Assembly (NCBI GenBank): GCA_022575985.1
Contig: JAKSXM010000014.1
Coordinates: 13,640,001 to 13,704,000 of the forward strand
Origin: Anagrus nilaparvatae
Lineage: Eukaryota; Arthropoda; Insecta; Hymenoptera; Mymaridae
DNA length: 64,000 bases
Direction of reading: 5' to 3'
In this document: positions 43,420 through 54,780 of the stretch, in pieces
Layout of the letters: every line of letters begins with the position of its first letter
How positions within the stretch are numbered: position 1 is the stretch's first letter
Program-made: the position numbers and the translations under genes
The notes under the pieces: generated by a model
Database searches by the model: none
Told to the model about the DNA's origin: nothing
Seen by the model: only the letters and a program-made list of their open reading frames with translations

Positions 43420-45753
43420 ATGGAGTTAAAGAATTTAATAGTAAATCATTATAAGCAATATATAGCTTTACAAAATTGTGAAGTTGAAAATTATGGTAAA
43501 GATAAGCTGCATCAACTAAAATCGAAACATGAATTAGAAAGATTTGAAATTAATAATTTAATTAAAGATGACGAAAATGCAATTCATATTGTAACAGAAA
43601 CTATATTTAATTTTGAACAAGAAAGAAACATTTTCAAGGTAAAAAATTTATATCCAGCAAAAGAATTGATAAGAACCATTAAAACATTCAAGGGTAAAGA
43701 TGATTGTGGATTAGAACACTTTATTAAATCTATTGAATGGGCAAGAACTCACTGCAACCAGTCAGATTTATTGCTTCGTATTATAATAGCTGAAAAAATT
43801 CAAAAAGATGCAGAGCTAGCAATTAGATTCGAACATATTGATTCATATGAAAAACTTTTTGATACATTGCGTAAAAATTTAAAATGCAATACTTCAATTG
43901 ATATTTGTAAACACAATTTATACACAGTTTATCAGAATAACACTACAGTAGATAATTATAACAATAGATTTTTTAAATGTTTCCAAGAATTACGATACGC
44001 AACTCAAGCAAATTACAATACCTCAGAATACCAAGAATTAGCTTTAGATATTATGGAAAAAGAAGCTACTGAAAAATATATTAGTAATTTGGACTATAAT
44101 ATTGCTTACATTCTCAGACCAAGCAAACCTAATAATCTAGCTTATGCATTTAAAGAGGCTTTAGAAATTGAGCTTTTTATTCTTCAGAATAAACAAGCTC
44201 ATCATAATGTAGAACAACATCAAATCAAAGTTTTTACAGAAAAAGGCAACCATTTTATAAATAAGACCAATATATCAAAAAACAATATCCAAAATACTCA
44301 GGCTTGTAATCCTAGGAAGGATGTCAGAAAATCAAGACAACAAGTTCAAAATCTTTGCGCAATATCAAGCGCTACTACAAGACAATCAGAAATTTCTGTA
44401 AAGAATGAAATACAAACTGTTCACCCTAATCTAGCAAATCATGCACCGAAAGAAAATATGAAAATAAGGAATAATAAGTATGTTAATTCTCATGATGATG
44501 CAATACCGAAAAATGATCTGAAATCTCCAATTTCAAAATCTCTAAATACACTAAAAACAAAAAAACTGAAAAAGTACTATCTATCAATCGATGAAACTGG
44601 ATCTAAAAGTAAAAATATACATTTGAAAAATACTCAAAACAAAAAAGAACCTTGTTCAGAATTAGACACACAAGAAACACATTATATTAAACAGTCCAGC
44701 AAAAAAGAAATATATTCAAATAGCATACCCGATTCAAAGAGTAAGATTATAAAATCTGCATGTAATCAGAATATAAGCAGAATGCACGATTCAGCTGAAA
44801 AATGTAACCATCATAGATTAGTTACAAAAGAAATAACTGATTTGAGTAACTTGAAACAAGAAAGATCAAATGAAACCTTAAAGGGTGGAGAAATTGAATA
44901 TGAGAAATCCGTAACCTCAAATGTAAATAATATCAAACACTCTCATTATTTCACTGACAGTTTAAACGAAATAAAACTATTAAACAAAATTACTGACTTG
45001 AAAGCTGTTATGAATAAGGTAACATTAAATGAAGAAAAGCAAGAAACAAAAGTAAACAGCTTAAATGCTAACAGTTTGCAAATAACTATTAAACAAAATA
45101 AAACAGCAAATCTCGATAAAGCATTACTAACAAATAATAAATTCAACAAAAATAGGAATTCCATGTTGTATTATAAAATTAACTATAAACATTTAACCAA
45201 ACAAGAAAGAAATCAAAAGAAATCTAAAAATAGCAAATCAAAAATAATAGTCTTTAAGTTTGGAAATTTGCGAAAAATTAGAGTTAACTTACACAGAATG
45301 AAAATTGTAAAAAGAGCCAAACAATGCAATAAATATAAAATGAATATTAATCTACTAAATAAATTGAAAAATATAATAGGAATTAAGCAAAGCATAAAAT
45401 ACAATAATATAATAAACCTTAGGAAATCAGTAATGAAATATTTAGGTAAATCAAAACTTACTAATCATATAATCACTTTCAATAATCGAATGTCTTCAAA
45501 AACATTTAGAAATGTATTTAAAAATTGCAAAAACAACCTAATCCAAACAGAAAATTCAAATAAATTAATATTAGATTCTAAGTCGCATATTGATACCACT
45601 GAATTTCATCAAGTCAATAGTCTAAAACCAATGTATGAAAAAAGATTTCATATTCAATGGCTAATTGATAAAAACAAAGAACAAAGATTTTCTTCACATT
45701 CTCTTAAGTCAAAGATTTTTAGAAATAGTGAATTTAATACAAGAAATGTATAG
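43420..45753 (+). CDS. Gag-like protein of gypsy type, with long basic tail; no pol
   Basis: An intact 777-codon frame in very AT-rich DNA. Residues about 75-270 have the layout of a Ty3/gypsy (errantivirus-type) capsid: IRTIKTFKGKDDCGLEHFI, then SYEKLFDTLRKNL, then NNTTVDNYNNRFFKCFQELR, then NNLAYAFKEALEIE. There is no zinc knuckle. Residues 300-777 are rich in Lys, Asn and Ser, with a strongly basic stretch about 590-730 (for example NLRKIRVNLHRMKIVKRAKQ) that I do not recognise and that could bind nucleic acid. No protease, RT or integrase frame follows. An open frame of this length without pol could be a recent non-autonomous element or a host-adopted gag gene. The first ATG follows a short leader without upstream frame. 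Confidence 0.7.
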   Translation: MELKNLIVNHYKQYIALQNCEVENYGKDKLHQLKSKHELERFEINNLIKDDENAIHIVTETIFNFEQERNIFKVKNLYPAKELIRTIKTFKGKDDCGLEHFIKSIEWARTHCNQSDLLLRIIIAEKIQKDAELAIRFEHIDSYEKLFDTLRKNLKCNTSIDICKHNLYTVYQNNTTVDNYNNRFFKCFQELRYATQANYNTSEYQELALDIMEKEATEKYISNLDYNIAYILRPSKPNNLAYAFKEALEIELFILQNKQAHHNVEQHQIKVFTEKGNHFINKTNISKNNIQNTQACNPRKDVRKSRQQVQNLCAISSATTRQSEISVKNEIQTVHPNLANHAPKENMKIRNNKYVNSHDDAIPKNDLKSPISKSLNTLKTKKLKKYYLSIDETGSKSKNIHLKNTQNKKEPCSELDTQETHYIKQSSKKEIYSNSIPDSKSKIIKSACNQNISRMHDSAEKCNHHRLVTKEITDLSNLKQERSNETLKGGEIEYEKSVTSNVNNIKHSHYFTDSLNEIKLLNKITDLKAVMNKVTLNEEKQETKVNSLNANSLQITIKQNKTANLDKALLTNNKFNKNRNSMLYYKINYKHLTKQERNQKKSKNSKSKIIVFKFGNLRKIRVNLHRMKIVKRAKQCNKYKMNINLLNKLKNIIGIKQSIKYNNIINLRKSVMKYLGKSKLTNHIITFNNRMSSKTFRNVFKNCKNNLIQTENSNKLILDSKSHIDTTEFHQVNSLKPMYEKRFHIQWLIDKNKEQRFSSHSLKSKIFRNSEFNTRNV

Positions 45754-48131
45754 CGTTTTATTCATGCATAGTATATTCATAATAAACTTAATTACTATCC
45801 GGTAAATTGAATTAATTATAAATTATACAATTTTTCTGTAAATTCAATAAATAATAGAATTTGAATATATATACCTTGAGAGCAAATTTATCAATAAGTT
45901 AACTACTGATTCTCTTATTAGATCAGTATATAGAATTTGATCATTAATTTTCCTTATAAATATAAAATATTTAATTTAGTTTATCACAGAAATTGAAATT
46001 TTAAGTAAAATAAAATGATAATAAAATGTAATTGTTTTGATAATAAGAAACAGCCATGATCAAGTGATTGTTAGAGAAAATTAAAAGAAGTTAGAGAAAG
46101 TTAATAGAGTTTCATGAATTAAACAAATCTGCTTTACTTTAGCAAAGTATATTTTTCATAAAGCATATTATAAAATTAAAGTATAATAATTTACGGTCAT
46201 TTAATGATAATTTTAGGATATTTTCTGAAAGGGTGTTTTCTATTTATTATAATTAAAACAATTGTTACTTATATGTTGTATTAACAAAATTCACCGTATA
46301 TACTTTACAGTTAATGAATATAAATAATATTATTACATAATATTTTACTAAATAGAAGAACAATATATAATAAGGAACTTGTCAAATTTGAAGTTAAGAA
46401 TTAACAAAAATTTGTATTTAAAATTCAAAATCATCATATTACAAATCTTAATTAAAGTTTCAATTATCAATTATATTTCAATTATATCCTTTTTAAAATG
46501 TTGTAAAGTATAAAATTTCAAAACAATAATTTTGTAACCTTCAATATATTTATTTATTTAACAATATTTAGTGCAGTTATTAACGATGAAGTTTTTAAAA
46601 TACTAAACGCATTTTCGATAATACGAAATACATTTATAGAGTTAAGGTTTAAGCAGATTGTAGCTAAACCTTTCAAATTAAATAATGTTAATAGAAGTAA
46701 TAAATAATAGCTAACAAAATAAATTATTTATGGTTAATAAATTCTAAAAAATTCCGTACAAATATTGTTCTAAAGAAACTAACAACTTTCAATTAAATAC
46801 AGTAAATAATTTAAGAAATAAAAAGTGATAAGTGAACATTTTTTCAAAGAAGGGAGAGTGTTGTACACATAAGTTCATGTACACTAATAACAACCTAAAT
46901 CACACTATTAGCTAAGTTAATAATAAAATAGTCAAATATCTCTTTGTAATAGAAGCATTTTAATTAGCCTGATAATCATCAAAAAATATTTTTCAAAATT
47001 ATAGTAAACTATAAATCAATTACTCCAACTTTATATAAATAAAACTTAAACTAGAAACGAATTAGTTTTTTAGAGATATACCAAACTATTCCATTTTCAA
47101 AAACTATGATGATAAAAATAATAGCAAAGAAATGTTTAAATTAATGTCATGCCTAAATAATAATTACACATTATTCATGTAAATTAACAGAATAACATTC
47201 GTAAAATAATATTGCATATTTTATTCTACTCTAAGCACTAGAATTATATTAGTGATACGCTCATTTTAAAGAATCATTCTAATTTTATGTATACAAAACC
47301 ATTACTTGTGATAACTAAATAGTTAATACAATTTGTAAAAGTTTATATTTTAAAAATGAAAATTCAGTAGCCATTGTAAGAAAATATTACACACTAGTTA
47401 CAAAAACAATATAAAATTTATGAAATCAAAATCCCAGTATATATGTCAGAGATTAATCAAACAATTTTTTGTTCTAAAGAAAACAGCATTTTTATATATA
47501 AAATAAAATTAGAAAATTATAAGAAACACTATACTCATACAAATATATTAATATCTAATAAAATGTAAAATAAAAATTACAAAAGAAGTAATCATTCTTT
47601 TGCAATAAAAGTAAATAATTAAAATTTTGATATTACTGAATTTCATACTGCAATAATACAGCAAAACTTATTTAATAACACTGTAAAATATTAGATCAGA
47701 CAATTTTAATTAAAATCGTAAAAATAAATCTATAATATTCAAATTAAATAACAAATAATAAGAAATGAGATTGTTTTTACATGTTTTGATTTCTTAAATT
47801 GTTAGTATTAGACTTTGAATTAGGTATTAGACTTTGAAATGTAGAATGTATTCAATATTATAACTTACAGAATAATTATCCTAATAACTGATATTGAATT
47901 TTGTTGGAAATGTATAATAATGAAAGTGTAATTAAAGTTTTAATTTATTAATTTAAGTATGTATTAAGAATCCAATTAGAAAGATAGTTTTAATCGAATC
48001 TTGGACTAAATAATAAACAGATGTACGATTAAAATCTTAAATTTTGTAATAATCGAAAGAATATATTATTAGCTTGGTCAACGCTGGTTAATTATACTTT
48101 TGGGTAATAAAATAATAAACTCAAATTATAA
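45754..48131. other. AT-rich region after the Gag-like gene
   Basis: No pol remnant or second LTR is recognisable. A purine run GAAGGGAGAG directly before TGTTGTACACATAAG (about 46850-46875) looks like a polypurine tract and LTR start, but what follows does not match the segment at 40922-41219. The rest is AT-rich without features that I can support. Confidence 0.4.
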
Positions 48132-48714
48132 TTAGACTGAGCGAAGCTCAGAGCGAAGCTCTGAGCTTCGCTCAGTCTATTCCCTCGAAATAATGTCTAA
48201 AATAATGTGTTTGTAACCACGATAACTCTTTAACGACATTGCCAATTGACTTCAAAATTTCATAGATGACCTCAATTGAGACAAAGAGGATCTGATTAAA
48301 TTTGTGGCTCATTGGGTATGCACGTTTAGGAATAATACCGAAAAGACTGAATGCTAATCAAAAAATTACATTTTAGAAAATTTTTCTAAACGATAACTCT
48401 TAAACAATATTGCCGATTGACTTCAAAATTTCACAGATGATCTCAAATGAGACAAAGACGAACTGATTAAATTTCTAACCCATTTGGTACACACGATAAA
48501 AAATAATAGAGAAAAAACTAACTCCACATAAAAAATAGCATTTTTTTAAATTTTATATGGAAAATTTCGATGTTTACGAAAAAAAAAAAAAAATTTTCAC
48601 ATTATCTAGGAATATTCAAGAAAATTTAAAAACATTAAAAAAAAAATATGGATTATATCACTCGCTGAATAAATAAATATCTTATATATATTAAAATGAA
48701 ATAATTGAAAAAAT

Positions 48715-48778
48715 ATATAGCAATCATTGCATAAAAATATTTGAAATTACAACTTTTCTATAAAAAAATTGAAAAAAT
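48715..48778 (-). repeat. Isolated inverted fragment of the 115-bp satellite
   Basis: On the minus strand it carries AGTTGTAATTTCAAATAT and TTATGCAATGATTGC, as in the satellite units at 38-41 kb. Confidence 0.7.
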
Positions 48779-48932
48779 ATATAGAAAAAATAATATACAT
48801 AAAAATAAATATAAATATACATAAAAAATCTATCAAAAATCTTGAAAAAATTGACTATTTTTGATTTTATTGGACACGCATGTATGAAGAATTGTACGGA
48901 GGAAAATACATGAAAGTGGTTTTAAAGTAATC

Positions 48933-50650
48933 CACGCCTAGCTAGAAAGACCGGATTATGAAAAGGTCAGGCACTTCGGATTTTATAGCGGAAAATGAAT
49001 GTTCAGATACTCAGGAAATAGTACCTTTTCGGTTTTAAATGTTACACCTACATCTCGGCGAGTTATTTGATAAAACGTGTCTCTGGGGGGAGCTGAAAAT
49101 GAGCAAAAATTAGAACTGCTTGGATCAGGCTGAAATTTTCAGGAAAGGTTGATTTTTTGGTCCCCAGAAACATGTTGAAACCCGTTTTTGAAAATCAGTA
49201 ATTCTCTTCGAGATATTTATCAATATGTCTCCCATTTAAAATACATGGGAAAACCCATTTTTTAGCGATTTTTCTGATTTTGCTTCACAATTTTAGTTTG
49301 AATAAGCACCAAACCAACGAGAAAAGTTTGGTTTAACATTCATTCAAATGTCTGCTTTATTATAAAGAGGATTGGTGTTTGGCCAACGTGGCAAAACGCC
49401 TCTATGTCTGAAAAATCGCGTTTAAAATTGAAAAAATAACGTTTTTTAAAAATTGCGTAAATTAAATTATTTATATGTATATAATGTATATAAATTATGT
49501 ATAGTTTATGTATAATATGTATATATGTATATATGTGTGTATAAATAAATATATATGTATGTAGGTATTATATATTTATATGGGTGTCTTTCATAAATTA
49601 TGAGCTTTTTTTATAAATTTAAATGAAAAATTAGTATAAAAAATTATTTATATGTGTATAATAATACACATAGCTTATGCAGAGTATATGTATAATATGT
49701 TTATATGTATGCATGTGTGTATATGTGTATATATATATGCATGTTTCTATATATATGGGCGTAAAAAATAAAAAATAAAAAAAAATAAAGAAAAAATTGT
49801 TTCAAAATTACTCATTAATTACGCCCATATATATAGAAACATGCATATATATATGCACATATACACACATACATACATATAAACATATTATACATATACT
49901 CTGCATAAGCTATGTGTATTATTATATACATATAAATAATTTTTTATACTAATTTTTCATTTAAATTTATAAAAAAAGCTCATAATTTATGAAAGACACC
50001 CATATAAATATATAATACCTACATACATATATATTTATTTATACACACATATATACATATATACATATTATACATAAACTATACATAATTTATATACATT
50101 ATATACATATAAATAATTTAATTTACGCAATTTTTAAAAAACGTTATTTTTTCAATTTTAAACGCGATTTTTCAGACATAGAGGCGTTTTGCCACGTTGG
50201 CCAAACACCAATCCTCTTTATAATAAAGCAGACATTTGAATGAATGTTAAACCAAACTTTTCTCGTTGGTTTGGTGCTTATTCAAACTAAAATTGTGAAG
50301 CAAAATCAGAAAAATCGCTAAAAAATGGGTTTTCCCATGTATTTTAAATGGGAGACATATTGATAAATATCTCGAAGAGAATTACTGATTTTCAAAAACG
50401 GGTTTCAACATGTTTCTGGGGACCAAAAAATCAACCTTTCCTGAAAATTTCAGCCTGATCCAAGCAGTTCTAATTTTTGCTCATTTTCAGCTCCCCCCAG
50501 AGACACGTTTTATCAAATAACTCGCCGAGATGTAGGTGTAACATTTAAAACCGAAAAGGTACTATTTCCTGAGTATCTGAACATTCATTTTCCGCTATAA
50601 AATCCGAAGTGCCTGACCTTTTCATAATCCGGTCTTTCTAGCTAGGCGTG
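48933..50650. mobile_element. 1718-bp near-perfect palindrome (two 832-bp arms)
   Basis: Left arm 48933-49764 and right arm 49819-50650 are inverted complements with only three differences seen (all transitions, all within about 100 bp of the loop). The loop is 54 bp. The ends read CACGCCTAGCTAGAAAGACC. AATC lies directly outside both ends (48929-48932 and 50651-50654), a possible 4-bp target duplication. There is no reading frame. Structurally this is a fold-back transposon, and a transcript would form an 832-bp duplex. An assembly artefact must also be considered for a palindrome this perfect. Confidence 0.8.
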
Positions 50651-50984
50651 AATCTTTAAAGAAATATCTCAAGACCTTTTTTTAATTTTTAATTTTTAAT
50701 TTTTTTTTTTTTTAATTTCATTCATTTATTAAAGAGAAATATAAAAAAAACGACTTAGAGTCTAATTTTTTGAATTTTTTATTTTTTCATATTTAGGACA
50801 GCTTATATCCATTTTTTATATGATTTTATATAATTTTTATAAAATTGAATATTTTTCACCTAAAATTCATTTTTCTCGCCCTAAAAAACCCCCTTGTAAT
50901 GTATAAATTTGATTTTTTCAAGTTTTTAAATCCGCCATCTTGGAAAATCGGAAAATACGTTGGGTTAAAAAATTAAAAATTTTA
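50651..50984. other. Spacer within element C with minisatellite fragments
   Basis: Includes one relative of the 60-bp minisatellite (AGGACAGCTTATATCCATTT near 50796) and one 125-bp minisatellite unit (CCGCCATCTTGGAAAATCGG near 50933). Confidence 0.5.
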
Positions 50985-51304
50985 TTCATAAAAATTTTTT
51001 TTTCAACCTTAAATACCCCTAGGTAATGTGAAAAGTTCTTTTTTATTCGTAAATATCGAATCTTTCAATATTAAAATTTAGAAAAATGTAATTTTTCGAT
51101 TAGGAGTTAGATTTTTCGCTATTATTTTTAGATTTGCGTACCAAATAGGCTGCAAATTTAATCAGTTCGTCTTTGTCTCATTTGAGAGCATCTGTGAACT
51201 TTTGAAGTCAATCTGCAATATCGTTAAAGAGTTACCGTGGTTACAAACTCGACATTATTTCGAGGGAATAGACTGAGCTCAGCTCAGAGCTTCGCTCAGT
51301 CTAA

Positions 51305-51483
51305 TTACGTAATTCATCTGGTACTGTTCCCGGATCCATATTGTTATCTACAGTAAATTGGTTTGATTTTTTGCAATCAGTACAAATGTTATTTTCATCC
51401 GTATGAATGTCATAAAATGATCTGTTACATCTAATACATTCTTGAGTGAAAATATTTTGACATTCTTTGTCAAATAAATTTCC
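51305..51483 (-). pseudogene. Fragment of a Helitron helicase-type protein (N-terminal Cys region)
   Basis: About 60 minus-strand codons without a stop read LFDKECQNIFTQECIRCNRS, a second CxxC pair (CTDCKK), then NNMDPGTVPDELR. The two CxxC pairs followed by an NNM-P-G-VP-EL motif are, from my knowledge of the family, typical of the region before the Rep/helicase part of Helitron proteins (DUF6570-like). The fragment is cut on one side by the end of element C and on the other by the 125-bp minisatellite. It is the only trace in the window of an autonomous Helitron-type gene. Confidence 0.6.
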
Positions 51484-52907
51484 AGGGGGTTTAACTTAAC
51501 TTTTCAAGGGGGTTTTTTAGAGTAAGAATTATGAATTTTTGGTCAAAAATATTTCCACTCAAAATTCATGTTTATCGTTCTAAAAAACTCTTTTGTAATA
51601 TCTTGTAAAATCGGTAAATATATTGTTGAAAAATTAAATATTTTCAACCCAAAATTCATTTTTTTTGCCTTAAAACCCCCTTGTAAAGTTAAAAGTTAAT
51701 TTTTTAAAGTTTTTCAATTCACCATCTTGGAAAATTGGAAAATATGTTGATTTGAAAAATTGAATGTTTTTCACTTAAAATTCATTTTTTTCGCTTTAAA
51801 AAACCTTCTTATATGTGAAAAGTTGATTTCTTCAAGTTCTTATTCCGCCATCTTGTAAAATCAGAAAATATTTTGTTGAAAAATTAAATATTTTCAACCC
51901 AAAATTCATTTTTCTTGCCTTAAAAAACCTCCTTGTAAAGTTAAAAGTTAATTTTTTTAAGTTTTATGGTCCGCCATTTTGGAAAATTGGAAAATATTTT
52001 GGGTTGAAAAATTTAATATTTTTTACCCAAAATTCATTTTTTTTAGACTTTAAAAACTTCCTTGTAATGTAAAAAGTTGATTTTTTTAAGTTTTTCAATT
52101 CACAATCTTGGAAAATTGGAAAATATGTTGATTTGAAAAATTGAATGATTTCCACTCGAAATTCTTTTTTTTCGCTTTAAAAAACCTTCTTATAATGAGA
52201 AAAGTTGATTTCTTCAAGTTTTTAGTCCACCATTTTGTAAAATCGGTAAATATGATGTTGAAAAAAATATTTTCCACCCAAAATTCAATTTTCTCGCCTT
52301 AAAAACCCCCTTGTAAAGTTAAAAGTTAATTTTTTTAAGTTTAATGGTCCGCTATCTTGGAAAATTGGAAAATATGTTGGATTAAAAAATTCAATATTTT
52401 TCACCCAAAATTTCAATTTTCTCGCTCTAAAAAATCATGTTGTAATATGAAAAGTTGATTGTTTCAAGTTTTCCAGTCCGCCATTTTGGAAAGTCGGAAA
52501 ATATGTTGGGTTGAAAAATTAAATATTTCCCACTTAAAATTCATTTTTCTCATCCTAAAAAACCTCTTTGTAAACTTAAAAGTGTATTATTTTAAGTTTA
52601 ATGGTCCGCTATCTTGGAAAATCGGAAAATTTGTCGGGTTGAAAAGTTAAAAATTTTTCACGGAAAATTCATATCTATTGCCCCAAAAACCCCCTTATAA
52701 GGTTAAAATTTAATTTTTTTAAGTTTAATGGTTTTCTATCTTGGAAAATCGGTTGGGTTGAAAAATTAAATATTTTTGACCGGAAATTCATATTTCTTGC
52801 CCCAGAAACTCCCTTGTAAAGTTAAAAGTTAATTTTTTTTAAGTTTAATGGTACGCTATCTTGGAAAATCAGAATTAGGGTTAAAAAATTTATTTATTAA
52901 AAAATTT
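51484..52907. repeat. ~125-bp minisatellite, about 11 units
   Basis: The motif CCGCCATCTTGGAAAAT and variants recur at about 51721, 51849, 51972, 52102, 52229, 52350, 52479, 52606, 52735 and 52855. Each is followed by TTGAAAAATTAAATATTTT, CCCAAAATTCATTTTT and AAAACCCCCTTGTAA. Lone relatives occur near 34450, 50933 and 63870. The minus-strand short frames here arise from the repeats. Confidence 0.8.
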
Positions 52908-53214
52908 TATTAATAAAAATGTTTTTTTCAACCTCGAATACCTCTAGGTAATGTGAAAAGTTCTTTTTTATTCGTAAGTATCGAAACTCTCAATATTTAA
53001 ATTTTAAAAAATGTAATTTTTTGATGAGGAGTTAGATTTTTCGCTATTATTCTTAAATATGCGTACCAAATGGGCTACAAATTTAATCAGTTTGTCTTTG
53101 TCTCATTTGAGACCATCTGTGAAATTTTGAAGCCAATCGGCTATATCATTAAAGAGTTATCGTGCACACAAACTCGACATTCTGTCGCTTCGCTCTGAGC
53201 TTCGCTCAGTCTAA
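52908..53214 (+). repeat. Second copy of the right end of element C
   Basis: Direct-orientation, diverged repeat of 50985-51304. It runs from CCTCTAGGTAATGTGAAAAG to GAGCTTCGCTCAGTCTAAT. No matching left end is found, so it is a fragment. Confidence 0.7.
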
Positions 53215-54750
53215 TAAAAAAACTCAAAAAATTTCATTAAATAGAAAAATGGATATCGGCTGTCCTATACATGAAAAAATAAAAAATTCCAAAAATTTCA
53301 CTAAATGGTATTCTTTAGTTTTCTCTTTAATGAAAAGATTAAACCATAAATACATACTTTTATAGAAATTGTAATTTCAACTATTTTTATACAATGATAG
53401 CATTGAAAAAGTAGTATTGAATTTAGCAGAAACTATACCTGAATTTAATTATTTTTTCGTATAGTGTCCCGTTTCTTATAAAATTTGAAATAATAGTATT
53501 GAATGTAGCAGAATATATTCTATTTTTAAAATTGTAATTTCAATGGTTTTTATGCAATGATAACATTAAAATATTACTATTGAATTTATCAGAATATACT
53601 TTACTTAAATGTTTTCAAATTCCGTTTTGTTATAAAGAAATGTTGTAATTACAAATATTTTTTTTGTAATGATAGTATTGAAATATTAGTATTGAATTTA
53701 GCAGAATATACACAGCAAAAATATTTTCGAATCGTATCCTGTTTTATAGAAAAGTTGTAATTTCAATTGTTTTCATGCAATGATAGCATTCAAATATTAG
53801 TAACGAATTTAGCAGAAACTATACCTCACTTTAATTTTTTTTCGAAAAGTGTCCTGTTTTATAGAAAAGTTGTAATTTCAATTGTTTTTATGCAATAATA
53901 GTATTGATATATTAGTATTGAATTTCGCAGAATATACTCCACTTAAGTGTTTTCGAATTCCGTCGTGTTTTATAGAAATGTTGTAATTTCAAATGTATTT
54001 ATGCAATGATAGGATTGAAATATATGTATTGAATTTAGCTAAATATACGCCACTACAAATTTTTTTCGAATAGCAGTAGCCTGATTTATAGAACAGTTGT
54101 GATTTCAATGTTTTTATGCAATGATAACATTTATATATTAGTATTGATTTTAGCAGAATATACCCCACTTACGTGTTTTTGAATATTGTCCTGTTTTATA
54201 GAACTGTTGTAATTTCAAAGGTTTCTCTGCAATGATGGCATTAAAATATATATATTGAATGTAGAAAAATATACGCCACTTTAAATTTTTTTCGAATAGC
54301 AGTAGCCTGTTTTATAGTAAATTTGTAATTTTAATGTTTTTATGCAATTATACCATTTAAATATTAGTATTGATTTTAGCAGAATATACCCCACTTACGT
54401 GTTTTTGATTATTGTCCTGTTTTATAGAAATCTTGTAATTTCAATATTTTTATGCAATGATAGCAATGAAATATTTGTATGGAATTTAGCAAAATATACC
54501 CCCTTATATATTATTTTCGAATAGCAGTAGCCTGTTCTGTAGAACAGTTGTAATTTCAATGTTTTTATGCAATGATAGCATTGAAATATTTGTATTGAAT
54601 TTAGCAAAATATACCCCCTTATTTATTATTTTCGAATAGCAGTAGCCTGTTTTATAGAACAGTTGTAATTTCAATGTTTTTATGCAATGATAGCATAGAA
54701 ATATTTTTATTAAATTTAGCAAAATATACCCCACTTAAATTTTTTCGAAT
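53215..54750. repeat. 115-bp satellite, second array (about 12 units)
   Basis: After a short inverted piece of the 60-bp minisatellite (about 53225-53300), units of the 38-41 kb satellite resume (TTTTATGCAATGATAGCATT, TTGTAATTTCAAT, GAATTTAGCAGAATATACC) at about 113-117 bp spacing. The last units (about 54430-54740) are most alike. Short minus-strand frames in this block are repeat artefacts. Confidence 0.75.
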
Positions 54751-54780
54751 TCAATTCAATTCAATGTCGTTAAATATATT

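Larger units (their letters stand above)
48132..51304. mobile_element. Element C: terminal-inverted-repeat element enclosing a giant hairpin
   Basis: The outer ends are inverted copies: ATTAGACTGAGCGAAGCTC on the left and GAGCTTCGCTCAGTCTAAT on the right. Homology continues inward for roughly 300 bp (TATTCCCTCGAAATAATGTC, then AACTCTTTAACGA). Each end is itself palindromic. The ends can be read as terminal inverted repeats with a TA target duplication, or as Helitron-like hairpin ends finishing CTAA|T. A third copy of the right end, in direct orientation, is at about 52908-53214. The left end shows an internal partial duplication (about 48190-48520). No gene inside. Confidence 0.55.

Noticed and set aside
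46848..46880. GAAGGGAGAG-TGTTGTACACATAAG as polypurine tract plus 3' LTR of the Gag-like element
   Set aside because: The sequence that follows does not match the presumed 5' LTR at 40922-41219, so the two cannot be a pair. Noted only as a possibility.
54422..54734. Overlapping minus-strand frames resembling a repeated peptide
   Set aside because: They are translations of 115-bp satellite units.
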